Shown in pieces: positions 39,729 through 47,692 of a DNA stretch of 64,000 nt. Below the pieces are notes generated by a model, which did not search any database, was not told the DNA's origin, and saw nothing but the letters and a program-made list of their open reading frames with translations. This DNA comes from Nocardia kruczakiae NBRC 101016 (lineage in GTDB: Bacteria; Actinomycetota; Actinomycetes; Mycobacteriales; Mycobacteriaceae). The stretch is taken from contig NZ_BDBL01000047.1 of NCBI RefSeq assembly GCF_001612965.1, forward strand, positions 1 through 64,000. Direction: 5' to 3'. The first letter of the stretch is position 1; every line of letters starts with the position of its first letter. A program made the translations under genes and the position numbers.

Positions 39729-39819
39729 GCTGCAGAGCGTAACGATTCGGGCGAGGATATCGACTACAGATCGCGCGTGTGTGGCTGCACTCGCGGATTG
39801 TCGAAAGGTGTATCTGATC

Positions 39820-39918
39820 GTGAATTCCTTCGGGCTCCTGCTACTCAACCACCTGCTGCCCAGCATCGTGAACTATTCGCTGATGGGTCTGTACGGCCTG
39901 CACTCGCTGCACATGTGA
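39820..39918 (+). CDS. Tiny hydrophobic protein, possible paralogue of the protein at 33017
   Basis: 32 residues (N-terminal VNSFGLLLLNHLLPSI, ending GLYGLHSLHM). GTG 39820 lies 12 bases after GAAAGG. A perfect GC hairpin follows the stop by 7 bases, which supports a real transcription unit. The sequence aligns ungapped with residues 1-28 of the tiny protein at 33017: identical at S3, L7-L9, I16, Y19 and L24, with Y/F at 4. It has a membrane-inserting or amphipathic character. Unknown function; could be a type-I-toxin-like or signalling peptide, but no antisense RNA is apparent. Confidence 0.6.
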   Translation: MNSFGLLLLNHLLPSIVNYSLMGLYGLHSLHM

Positions 39919-39925
39919 GGCAGGA

Positions 39926-39943
39926 CCCGCCCGGCAGGGCGGG
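39926..39943 (+). terminator. Hairpin after the tiny hydrophobic gene
   Basis: CCCGCCC (39926-39932) and GGGCGGG (39937-39943) with a GGCA loop, directly downstream of the stop at 39918. Confidence 0.65.
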
Positions 39944-40004
39944 CGGGTATCCTCCCCACCACGTTCGCCATAGGTGAGCGGCTCGGCGAGAAAGGTTTTC
40001 GTAG

Positions 40005-40523
40005 GTGAAGTTCGCAGGACCGAGACCGATCAAGGGTCTCGTGCTGGCGCTCATGGCGGTCGCCGCCCTGACTGTGACCGGCTGTTCGATGTTTTCCGAT
40101 GCGGCAAAATCCGACACCGCCCGCGCGAAGGTCGGTGACTGCATCAATGTGCTGGAGGGATCGCCCGCAGATTCCAAGACCGAGCCGGTGGATTGCTCCT
40201 CGGCCAAGGCCGTCTACACGGTGAAATCGACCTCCGACAAGAAGCAGGACTGCGGGACCGAATACTCCTCGTACGAGGAGACCTTCAACGGCGGTACCAC
40301 CGCGTTCCTGTGCCTGGCGCCCAATCTCAAACAGGGCAACTGCTATCACGAGGACAAGACGACCGGATACTCCTATGCCGAATGCGACTCGGCGGAGGCC
40401 ACGGTCAAGGTCGTGAAGCGGGTCGACGGTCAGAACGACGAATTCCTGTGCGATGCGAATTCGACCTTCCTGACGCTTTCGGAGCCCAAGACCACGTTCT
40501 GTCTGGCCAACCCCAAGAGTTGA
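40005..40523 (+). CDS. Secreted lipoprotein with multiple cysteines (LppU-like)
   Basis: 172 residues. Signal sequence with lipobox VTGC (Cys27). The mature part has seven further Cys residues, including VGDCINV, PVDCSS, KQDCGTEYS, FLCLAP, GNCYHED, AECDS and FLCDAN, suggesting several disulfides. The pattern resembles the LppU/septum-formation (SAF-like) group of mycobacterial lipoproteins. GTG 40005 is preceded by GAGAAAGG. Attached outside the membrane; role unknown. Confidence 0.78.
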   Translation: MKFAGPRPIKGLVLALMAVAALTVTGCSMFSDAAKSDTARAKVGDCINVLEGSPADSKTEPVDCSSAKAVYTVKSTSDKKQDCGTEYSSYEETFNGGTTAFLCLAPNLKQGNCYHEDKTTGYSYAECDSAEATVKVVKRVDGQNDEFLCDANSTFLTLSEPKTTFCLANPKS

Positions 40524-40542
40524 GCCCGCTTTCAGCCGTGGG

Positions 40543-42897
40543 TCACGACTCGACCAGGGCCACCGACGCGATCCGGTGCAAGGTGAAGTGCCGGATCGCG
40601 CCGGTGTCCGGATCGGTCGCATCCAGCTGACCGCCGGCCACCCGCACCGGTTCCACGATGCGCTGGGTGGCCACGCCCTGGGCGTCCACGTAACCGATGT
40701 GCACCGGGCGGCGCACCCGTACCGCCAGTTGCAGCAGCGCCAGCGTGGCCGCGGTACTCGTGCGGGTGCCGTCGCTGCGGACGCGCTGCCCGGACCGGCT
40801 GCGGGCGGCCTTCTCCCCGGCGCGTAGTTCGCCCACCAGCAGCCGCAGTTGTTCGGCGCTGGGCGGGGTGGGCCGCCAGGCGTGGCGTTCGTTCGGTCGG
40901 GTGGACAGCCGCGCCCCGCGCGGGCGCAGATCCACGATCGCGCCCGATGAATCCTCGCCGGCCGGGCTGAATCCCGCCGCGCGCAATTGTTCGAGCACCT
41001 CGCCCAGCGGCGCCTGCGAGATCGCCACCGTCGGCGCGACGGCCCGCAATGCCAGCTGTCCGGCCACGGGGGCGGCCAGCACCTCGGCCAGCAGCGCCGG
41101 ATCCTCACTGCGCACGAACGATTGCGCCATCCCGGCACGCAAGCGCCCGTGCCGGCGTGCCACATCGTCGATCAGGTACGTCAGCGATTGCGGGACCGGG
41201 GTGCGCGAATGAGCGGTGAACAACTGATGCAGTTCGGCGGCGGTCATGCCGGCGTCGAGCGCGCGCCGCACCGACCCTTCGCCGATGCGGTAGACGGTGG
41301 CCGCGCCCGCGGATTCGATATCGGCGACCAGGGCGATGCGCTCACGCAGTTCCGGCACGAGCGGTCCCGGGGCGACCACGGTCAGATCGGCTTGGACGAG
41401 CACGTGATCGACCGGTTCGGGCAGCGCCGCGTCCATTTCGGCCTCGGCGTCGGCGACGGTACCGTGCAGCAGCGCCCGGCCCGCGGAGGTCAGCGCGCCG
41501 CGGCCGACGACGCCCAGCGCGGCCGCCTCCGACAGTGTGCGCTCGACCGCCTCGATGCGGAAATGTCTGCGCCGCCGCGGCATTCGCCAGCTCAGCACGC
41601 GCGCCACATCGGCGGCCGTGATCGCCGTACCCGGGGGAAACTCCGCGGTCACCGCCAGAATCGCGCGTCGATCGGGCACCGCGTGTGCCGTGCGTAGCTC
41701 CGCCGAGAGGGCGGCCAGCGGTTTGTCGTTCACATCGCGCAGGCCGATCATCCACGGGAATCGGTCCAGCTCCAGCCAGGCGTGGGCGAGCACCGCCCAT
41801 CGGCGCGCCGCCGGGCCCTCCAGCCAGCCGTCCGAGGCGATCGTGGGCGCCCAGTAATCCTCACCGGCGTCGTTGTCCGGTGCGGGCTCGGGAATTCCCT
41901 TGTCCAGCAACCGGGCCGCCGCCAGCACTTCCACGAGCAGCCCGACCCGGGCCTCGTCGAGTCCGGCCTGTTTGGCGATGCGCCGCAGTTCCCGCACGCC
42001 CAGGCCGCCCGCCCGCAGCACCGGCGCCGGCAACTGGGAGAGAACGTCGAGGATGTCGCCGGCGTGGCGCAGCAACTCGCCGACCTCGCCGGCGGCCGCG
42101 GCGTTCACATCGGCGGCGGAGTGCTCGCGGGTCTGCGGCTGCGGGGGTGTGAGTACATGGGGATCGGTGACCGGCTCGCGCCGCAGCACCTGGCCGACGG
42201 CAGACGGGAGTTCGACCGTCTCGTCGTCGATCCAGATCAGGAGCCGGCGGGCCAGCAGCCGCTGGATGGGCCGCTCCGGATCGGTGCCGGGCGCGGCGTC
42301 TCGGGTCCGGCCGCGGGGGCCGGTGGTCGCCAGTTTGTCGAGCAGAGCGCGTTCCGCGCCGCCGATCTCGGGTAGCGCCGCCTCGATCTCGGGTTCGGTC
42401 AGTGCGTCGGGGAGTTCCGTGGTGGCGCCCATCTGCCACGGCAGTGCCTCGGGCGCGGCGGCCACGACGAACAGATCGTCGGTGCCCCAGACCAGCGCGC
42501 GCTCGATCAGCCGCGCGAGCGCGGTGTCGACGGCCGCGGCGGATACCCGATCGGCGAGCAGTTCGTGCAGGCGCCCGCGGGGCAGCGGTCGCTCCTGGCG
42601 ACCACCGCCGAATGCGTTGTGCGCGGCGAGGGTTTCGATCACGGCGAACTCGAGTGTGTTCAGATCGTCGGCGGCGCGCAGTACCGACGCCCGCTGTTCC
42701 GCGCGGGCGGCCAGTACGGTCATCGACCCGGGCAACGGCACGGCGAGATCGGGGCGCAAACCCAGCAGCCGGACGAGGTCGTCGTCGCTGCGGGAGCTCA
42801 GCCAGTCGGTGAGCGTGCCGAGCTCGGCGGGTCCGGCGTCGGCCCCGGAATGCGTCCCGGCGCCGTCGTCGGAGGCTCGGGCATCGGTCGTGGTCAT
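40543..42897 (-). CDS. Helicase-C-terminal-associated protein (Rv0862c-like)
   Basis: 784 residues of the XPB/Ssl2-like N-terminal-domain family. The N-terminus (TLTDWLSSRSDDDLVRLLGLRPDLAVPLPGSMTVLAARAEQRASVLRAAD) and the region around PEPVDHVLVQADLTVVAPGPL, then QSLTYLIDDVARRHGRLRAG and a WYL-like C-terminus (RRPVHIGYVDAQGVATQRIVEPVRVAGGQLDATDPDTGAIRHFTLHRI), are typical. It lacks helicase motifs. It probably works with the XPB helicase encoded at 34997, as the two are adjacent in M. tuberculosis. ATG 42897 lies 7 bases after TAGTCT, suggesting leaderless expression. Confidence 0.88.
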   Translation of the reverse strand: MTTTDARASDDGAGTHSGADAGPAELGTLTDWLSSRSDDDLVRLLGLRPDLAVPLPGSMTVLAARAEQRASVLRAADDLNTLEFAVIETLAAHNAFGGGRQERPLPRGRLHELLADRVSAAAVDTALARLIERALVWGTDDLFVVAAAPEALPWQMGATTELPDALTEPEIEAALPEIGGAERALLDKLATTGPRGRTRDAAPGTDPERPIQRLLARRLLIWIDDETVELPSAVGQVLRREPVTDPHVLTPPQPQTREHSAADVNAAAAGEVGELLRHAGDILDVLSQLPAPVLRAGGLGVRELRRIAKQAGLDEARVGLLVEVLAAARLLDKGIPEPAPDNDAGEDYWAPTIASDGWLEGPAARRWAVLAHAWLELDRFPWMIGLRDVNDKPLAALSAELRTAHAVPDRRAILAVTAEFPPGTAITAADVARVLSWRMPRRRRHFRIEAVERTLSEAAALGVVGRGALTSAGRALLHGTVADAEAEMDAALPEPVDHVLVQADLTVVAPGPLVPELRERIALVADIESAGAATVYRIGEGSVRRALDAGMTAAELHQLFTAHSRTPVPQSLTYLIDDVARRHGRLRAGMAQSFVRSEDPALLAEVLAAPVAGQLALRAVAPTVAISQAPLGEVLEQLRAAGFSPAGEDSSGAIVDLRPRGARLSTRPNERHAWRPTPPSAEQLRLLVGELRAGEKAARSRSGQRVRSDGTRTSTAATLALLQLAVRVRRPVHIGYVDAQGVATQRIVEPVRVAGGQLDATDPDTGAIRHFTLHRIASVALVES

Positions 42898-42938
42898 CCA
42901 ATCCAGACTACGGCGAGCGAACATGCCAGAATGAGCCC

Positions 42939-43127
42939 GTGGTGAACAAAACGAAGAAACCCTACGTCGACAACGGCTGGCCCCAGGTGGACCACGGTGA
43001 CCATGCGGTCACCGAATTGTCGTCGACCCGTTCCGGTGGCCTGTCGCCCTACGGCGAGGACACCGAGTTTCCGGTGCCGGCTGACACCCTGCCCTACGTG
43101 CATCCGCACACGGTGGTCAACCGCTGA
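42939..43127 (+). CDS. Small conserved protein (Rv0863-like)
   Basis: 62 residues with KKPYVDNGWPQVDHGDHAVTELSSTRSGGLSPYGEDTEFPVPADTLPYVHPHTVVNR. The position, divergent from the helicase-associated gene by 41 bp, is that of Rv0863. No domain is known. GTG 42939 and GTG 42942 are alternative starts. Two strong hairpins follow the stop. Confidence 0.7.
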   Translation: MVNKTKKPYVDNGWPQVDHGDHAVTELSSTRSGGLSPYGEDTEFPVPADTLPYVHPHTVVNR

Positions 43128-43134
43128 CGCGAAC

Positions 43135-43178
43135 ACGAAGAAGGCCCGCGTTCCGGTAGGAGTGCGGGCCTTCTTCGT
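43135..43178. terminator. Bidirectional terminator 1
   Basis: ACGAAGAAGGCCCGC (43135-43149) and GCGGGCCTTCTTCGT (43164-43178) are perfect 15-bp complements with a 14-base loop. Follows the small gene at 42939. Confidence 0.85.
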
Positions 43179-43221
43179 ATCCGGGGTCGCATCGGGCACA
43201 CGGAGTTCGCCGCCTCGGTAC

Positions 43222-43261
43222 GCAGAGAAGGCCCGCATCGTGAGATGCGGGCCTTCTCTGC
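43222..43261. terminator. Bidirectional terminator 2
   Basis: A perfect 17-bp stem (43222-43238 with 43245-43261) and 6-base loop, sharing the AGAAGGCCCGC core with the hairpin 44 bases before. It lies 22 bp beyond the rpfA stop and serves the convergent pair. Confidence 0.9.
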
Positions 43262-43283
43262 AGGGGGAAACTATGTGAGTGGT

Positions 43284-43925
43284 CTAGTTGGGCAGCAGGC
43301 CCTTGTTCGCCTCGTAGAAGTTCACGATCGACGGATCCAGCTTGGCGCCACTGGCTTTGAAGGCGTTGTACGCGTCGAGCGCCGGCTGCGGCAGCTGCAC
43401 GCCCTGCGCCTGTGCGACGGTGACGGCCTTGTCGACGGCGGAGAACACCTGCTGGTTACCGTCGGCCGGGGCCTGGGTCGAGGCCTCGCTCTCGGGGGCA
43501 ACCGGCTGCCAGCGCGGGGTCTGGGCGGGAGAGGCGGGCACGTCGCGCTGAGTCGCGCTGCCGTGCAGGCCGAGGCTGGAGGAGCAGGAAGGCCACGCGC
43601 CCCAACCCTGGGTCGCGAGCACCTTCTCGGCGACCGCGATCTGCTGGTCGCGGCTGGCCTGGTTGGCCGAGGGAGCGTACTGCGTGCCGCCGTGAGCGGC
43701 CCACGTCGACTGCGAGAACTGCAAACCGCCCTGGTAGCCGTTGCCGGTGTTGATGCCCCAGTTACCACCGGATTCACACTGTGCGAGGCGGTCCCACTCC
43801 GAATCGGGAGCCGCGGCGGCGTGTCCAGCGAGAGCCACACCCGCGCCACCCATGATCGCGGTGGAAACAGCGACCTTGGCGACGGTGCGACCGGTGTTGG
43901 TCTGCTTGCGATGGCGTCCACTCAT
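43284..43925 (-). CDS. rpfA: Resuscitation-promoting factor (RpfA-like transglycosylase)
   Basis: 213 residues. Signal peptide to about residue 38 (VALAGHAAAA), then the Rpf domain (residues 39-115: APDSEWDRLAQCESGGNWGINTGNGYQGGLQFSQSTWAAHGGTQYAPSANQASRDQQIAVAEKVLATQGWGAWPSC), with the catalytic Glu in CESGGNW and the two Cys that form the conserved disulfide. A Ser/Ala/Pro/Gln-rich tail follows. Rpf proteins cleave peptidoglycan and help dormant cells regrow. ATG 43925 has AGAGGAAG upstream. A c-di-AMP riboswitch occupies the 5' leader, as in Streptomyces rpfA. Confidence 0.95.
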   Translation of the reverse strand: MSGRHRKQTNTGRTVAKVAVSTAIMGGAGVALAGHAAAAPDSEWDRLAQCESGGNWGINTGNGYQGGLQFSQSTWAAHGGTQYAPSANQASRDQQIAVAEKVLATQGWGAWPSCSSSLGLHGSATQRDVPASPAQTPRWQPVAPESEASTQAPADGNQQVFSAVDKAVTVAQAQGVQLPQPALDAYNAFKASGAKLDPSIVNFYEANKGLLPN

Positions 43926-43949
43926 GTCGGGTCGTCTTCCTCTCGTACG

Positions 43950-44170
43950 CGCCTGCGAGGTGAGCTGTCGGGTTCGGACTGAGAGGCCGTCCGGTCCCGG
44001 CTCGCCGGGACTTCACCCCAAGGGAGCGGTCGTTGTCGGCCGTTCCCGCTTTCCTGCGGAGGCTTCGAAACCCGGTTGAGCTCCGAAAACCTCTGTGGGA
44101 ACGTGGGTTCCCCGCCCTCGCCCCTGGTTCCGTCGGGGTCCGTACCCGCGGGGCGAGGCTCGGTGCGGCG
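43950..44170 (-). ncRNA. c-di-AMP (ydaO/yuaA-type) riboswitch controlling rpfA
   Basis: On the minus strand, reading toward rpfA, the leader contains GGGGCGAGGGCGGGGAACCC, then CTTGGGGTGAAGTCCC and GGCGAGCCGGGACCGGACGG, followed by AGTCCGAACCCGACAGCT and ACCTCGCAGGCG. These are the conserved blocks of actinobacterial ydaO-class riboswitches, in order. The 3' part lies 25 bases before the rpfA start codon. Such riboswitches usually switch the gene off when c-di-AMP is high. Outer boundaries are approximate. Confidence 0.9.
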
Positions 44171-44408
44171 GGCCGGTGGTGCCGGGATGTCCCGGCTGCG
44201 ATAGACGGTACGACGATCCGGCTGAAAAATCACTATTTGGTAACCGGCGTGTATGGCCGGTCGTGCTGTGCCGCAAGACCTTCCGAATCCGCGTCTATGC
44301 AGGTGAGTGCGGCGTGTCACCTTCGAGTGCGGGTCGTGACCGTGGCGTTATCGCGTCGTTATGTGATGAAGGTCACACGTGTAATTGCCCGGCGTGTTGG
44401 GGAAACCG

Positions 44409-44642
44409 TCAGCGAGCGCGTCGGCCCGACCAGAGCGCGAACGCGATCGCGAGCAGCAGGCCCAGCGGAGTCGCCGCCATCGCCACCAGATACAGCCACA
44501 GCGGCGGGTCCCCGTCGGTCAGGATCGGCGTGAGGAAAATGGCGACGATCGCGAGCACGCCGACCGCGAACAGGCCCACGGCCACCCGCAACAGCACGTC
44601 ACTGGAGCCCCGGGGTACGCGGGGCGAGGAGGAGTCCGGCAT
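44409..44642 (-). CDS. Small two-span membrane protein (Rv0870c-like)
   Basis: 77 residues. Membrane segments at about 17-38 and 47-69, with a short hydrophilic N-terminus (MPDSSSPRVPRGSS) and a basic C-terminus (SGRRAR). Divergent from the cold shock gene, the position of Rv0870c beside cspB in M. tuberculosis. ATG 44642 fits the conserved length; the frame is open further upstream. Function unknown. Confidence 0.72.
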   Translation of the reverse strand: MPDSSSPRVPRGSSDVLLRVAVGLFAVGVLAIVAIFLTPILTDGDPPLWLYLVAMAATPLGLLLAIAFALWSGRRAR

Positions 44643-44848
44643 GGGTGCACCGTAAAACGGATGTGCTTGCCGTATCCCCACCGGGGTAGACTCGAACCAA
44701 TCGCGTCCTGCATAGCTGTGTGGGGCGCGTTCTTTTCGCACAGAGATAGGTTCCGGCGTTCTGCCGGGACCTACGTCCGTGTCCGGGGTCGTTCGCCGTC
44801 CCGCTGGATCCGGACGGACCGGACAACGATGACGAACGGGTGAGCGCA

Positions 44849-45277
44849 GTGCCGACCGGCAAGGTGAAGTGGTACGACGTCGACAAGGGCTTCGGCTTCC
44901 TTTCCCAGGATGAGGGCGAGGACGTCTATGTTCGGTCGTCCGCCTTGCCCAAGGGTGTCGAGGCGCTCAAGCCCGGCCAGCGCGTGGAGTTCGGGATGGC
45001 CGCCGGTCGCCGCGGCCCGCAGGCGCTGAGCCTGAAGCTGCTGGACCCGCTGCCCTCCGTGCGCACCGCGCAGGGCCGCAACGACCGCGTCCGCAAGGAA
45101 GCTCCGGCCCATCCGCGCAAGGCGCCCGACGACCTGCACGGGATGATCGAGGACATGATCACCCTGCTGGAGGCGACCGTGCAGCCGGAGCTCCGCAAGG
45201 GCAAGTACCCCGATCGCAAGACCGCGCAGCGCATCGCCGAAGTGGTGCGCGGGGTGGCGCGCGAACTCGATCACTGA
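44849..45277 (+). CDS. cspB: Cold-shock domain protein with C-terminal extension (CspB-like)
   Basis: 142 residues. Residues 1-65 are a cold-shock domain: GKVKWYDVDKGFGFLSQDEGEDVYVRSS carries RNP1 (KGFGFL) and RNP2 (VYVRSS) for single-stranded nucleic acid binding. A helical extension (DDLHGMIEDMITLLEATVQPELRKGKYPDRKTAQRIAEVVRGVAREL) matches Rv0871. GTG 44849 gives VPTGKVKW as in M. tuberculosis; GTG 44840 is in frame and possible. Presumed RNA chaperone. Confidence 0.9.
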   Translation: MPTGKVKWYDVDKGFGFLSQDEGEDVYVRSSALPKGVEALKPGQRVEFGMAAGRRGPQALSLKLLDPLPSVRTAQGRNDRVRKEAPAHPRKAPDDLHGMIEDMITLLEATVQPELRKGKYPDRKTAQRIAEVVRGVARELDH

Positions 45278-45311
45278 GTTCGCGAGCACCGCATTCGCGA
45301 GCGGACCGCGC

Positions 45312-45851
45312 TCACGCGGCCTTGATCGACCACGCCTGATACGGCGAGAAGGCTTCGTTGCCGGCCTCGTCGCGCACGAGCAGCAGCAACTGCACCTCGA
45401 CGCCGATCAGGCGCAGGTTCGGTTCGGGATGGCTGTCCACCGTCACGGCCAGGGTGCCCTGCGGGTAGTCCCGGTACGAGGCCAGGTGCTGCACGGTCTT
45501 ACCCGGATTGTCGATCTGCTGGTACTCCAGCACCATCACCCAGGGCGCGTCGGCGATGTGCCGAGGTAGCGACAGCTGCACCGGGTAGCCCAGCGGCGGA
45601 TTCAGTTCCGCGGTGATCTCGGTGCGCTTGCAGTCGGGAGAGACGCGGCCGTGCGGATCCGGTTCGCCGATCGTGCAGTACAGATAGGGCGGAACCGTGA
45701 CGGTTCTGCCGTGCGCGTAGGCGGTGACCGTGGGATCGGCCTCGTGCGCGTTGTGCACCGCCACCGCCACGATGCCGGCCACGGCCGCGGCGACGACCAG
45801 AACTGCCGCCAGGGCCAGCGCGAGGATCGTGCGGGTGCTGGGCTTGGTCAC
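45312..45851 (-). CDS. DUF2771 membrane-anchored protein (Rv0875c-like)
   Basis: 179 residues. One N-terminal membrane segment (residues 9-32), then an extracytoplasmic domain with DCKRTEITAELNPPLGYPVQLSLP and an immunoglobulin-like beta composition, as in DUF2771. ATG 45851 overlaps the stop of the upstream MFS gene by 4 bp (ATGA), so the two are co-translated; the same pair is Rv0876c-Rv0875c. Possibly an accessory protein for that transporter. Confidence 0.85.
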   Translation of the reverse strand: MTKPSTRTILALALAAVLVVAAAVAGIVAVAVHNAHEADPTVTAYAHGRTVTVPPYLYCTIGEPDPHGRVSPDCKRTEITAELNPPLGYPVQLSLPRHIADAPWVMVLEYQQIDNPGKTVQHLASYRDYPQGTLAVTVDSHPEPNLRLIGVEVQLLLLVRDEAGNEAFSPYQAWSIKAA

Positions 45852-47602
45852 TGTGGCTGTTTTCCTGTCGCTAGGGGGACTTCCTGTTTGACATGCTGCG
45901 GACGGTTACCGCCCAATCCGGGGAGCAGCGAATGCCCACGGTAGCTCACGAAGGTCTGCGCCAAACCGAGCGCCAGGACCGCTGTGACCACCGCGAAACC
46001 CTCCCAGTACACGGTCGGCAGCAGTACGCCGCCGGCGCCGCCGACCACCCAGGACAGCTGCAGCACCGTTTCCGAGCGCCCGAATCCGGAGGCGATCGAT
46101 TCCGGCGGCAGATCGTCCTGGATCGAGGCGTCCAGCGAGACCTTGGCCAGTGCGCTGGCACACGCCGCCACCAGCGCGGCGACCGCTGCGCCGATCAGAT
46201 TGTCGAGCAGCATGGCGACGACGGCGACGGCGGTGCACGCCGCGGTGCACTCCACCACGATCAGCGACGGCCGGCCCAGTTTCAGCCGGGCGCCGGTCGC
46301 GTTGCCGGCGAAGTTGCCGATCGCCGCGGCCGCGCCGACCAGTCCGAGCATCGCGGCCTGCTGCACCGGGCGGTGTTCGGTCGATTTCGCGACGAAGGCC
46401 ACATAGAAGGTGAGAAAGCCGGTCAGCACCCGGATCGCGCTGTTGCCCCACAGTCCGGTGACCACCGACCGGCCCAGCGGCTGCCGGCGCCGGCTCGGTT
46501 TCACCGTCGATTTCTCGCCGCGGTCCAGCACTTCGGTGCCGCCGTCGCGACTGTGGTAGCCGAGGGTCGCCGGCACCTCGCCCTCGGTGACCTCGACCCA
46601 GGACGGAATGCGCAGGCTCAGATAGGCCCCGGCCGCCGCGATCAGCGCCGCGAACACCAGGGCGCCGACGGACCCGGCCACCGCGGCGACCGCGCCGGCC
46701 ACCGCGCCCGCACCGAGCGTCCCGCCGACCAGGCCGAATACGGTGAGGCGGGAATTGGTGCGGACCAGATCGATCCCGGGTGGCAGCACCCGTGGCGTCA
46801 CCGCGCTCTTGAGGACCGCGAACGATTTGCTCGAGATCATCATGCACAGCGCCAGCGGGTAGAGCGCCCAGCTGTCGAAATTGAAGATCAGCAGGATCGC
46901 GAAGACCACCCGGATCGCGAACGAGGCCGACAGCGCGAGTCTGCGCCCGCGTTGCAGCCGGTCCAGCAGCGGGCCGATCAGCGGCGCGATCACCGCGAAC
47001 GGCGCGATCGTGATCAGCAGATACAGCGCCACCTTGGTCTTGGATTCGGCGGTGGCACTGGCGAAGAACAGCGTATTGGCCAGCGCCACCGCGATCGCGG
47101 CGTCGAGGGCGAAGTTGGCCATCGTCGCGTAAACGAGTGCGGTGAGCCCGGATTCGCCCGCGCCGTCGGCCCGCGCCGCGCGCTGGAAGGTGTGGAAACC
47201 CTTCTCGGTGAGGTCCCTGGTGCGCATCGCCATCACCCGCGTCACCGTCATCTTGCGAGGGACACGTTGGCGTTCGGCGATTTTCGCGTCCTTGGGCCGG
47301 GGGCGCTCGGCCGCGCTCGGGGCCTCGGAGGTCGGGGCCTCGGATGCCTCGCCGGAACGGTCGTCGCTGTGCGAGCCGCGCGGGGGAAGTGCCCGCGGCG
47401 GTTCGCCCGACGCCATGCGCCGGGTCACGAATTCGGGCACGTCCGGTTCGCCGTTGCGGCGCGGGAGCGGAGGCAGCGGTGCGGACGACGGGGCGTTCGG
47501 CGGCGGGTACCGGTCGTAGCCGGGATGCCGCCGGGTAGCGGGATACTCCTCGCCGTCCCACGGACCGGGTTCGGTGCCGGAGGGTTCGCGGGAGGCAGTC
47601 AC
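45848..47602 (-). CDS. MFS transporter with long cytoplasmic N-terminus (Rv0876c-like)
   Basis: 584 residues. The first about 125 residues are hydrophilic, Pro/Arg/Glu-rich; about 12 membrane spans follow, with LIGPLLDRLQRGRRLALS as the loop 2-3 MFS motif. Late in the protein SLDASIQDDLPPESIASGFGRSETVLQLSWVVGGAGGVLLP is typical of MFS_3-like members. GTG 47602 with GAGAG upstream; GTG 47620 is possible. Coupled to the DUF2771 gene. Substrate unknown. Confidence 0.85.
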   Translation of the reverse strand: MTASREPSGTEPGPWDGEEYPATRRHPGYDRYPPPNAPSSAPLPPLPRRNGEPDVPEFVTRRMASGEPPRALPPRGSHSDDRSGEASEAPTSEAPSAAERPRPKDAKIAERQRVPRKMTVTRVMAMRTRDLTEKGFHTFQRAARADGAGESGLTALVYATMANFALDAAIAVALANTLFFASATAESKTKVALYLLITIAPFAVIAPLIGPLLDRLQRGRRLALSASFAIRVVFAILLIFNFDSWALYPLALCMMISSKSFAVLKSAVTPRVLPPGIDLVRTNSRLTVFGLVGGTLGAGAVAGAVAAVAGSVGALVFAALIAAAGAYLSLRIPSWVEVTEGEVPATLGYHSRDGGTEVLDRGEKSTVKPSRRRQPLGRSVVTGLWGNSAIRVLTGFLTFYVAFVAKSTEHRPVQQAAMLGLVGAAAAIGNFAGNATGARLKLGRPSLIVVECTAACTAVAVVAMLLDNLIGAAVAALVAACASALAKVSLDASIQDDLPPESIASGFGRSETVLQLSWVVGGAGGVLLPTVYWEGFAVVTAVLALGLAQTFVSYRGHSLLPGLGGNRPQHVKQEVPLATGKQPQ

Positions 47603-47692
47603 GATTCGATTCTCTCGCACTCGGCCGACGCGTGGACATCGGCCGGGCTGTGATCCGATGCGTGTCGGCCGCCGTCGGGGCGAGCATCGCGC

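Noticed and set aside
45278..45311. Short TTCGCGAGC direct repeat between cspB and the DUF2771 gene
   Set aside because: Two imperfect copies in a GC-rich spacer; no hairpin or motif strong enough to report.
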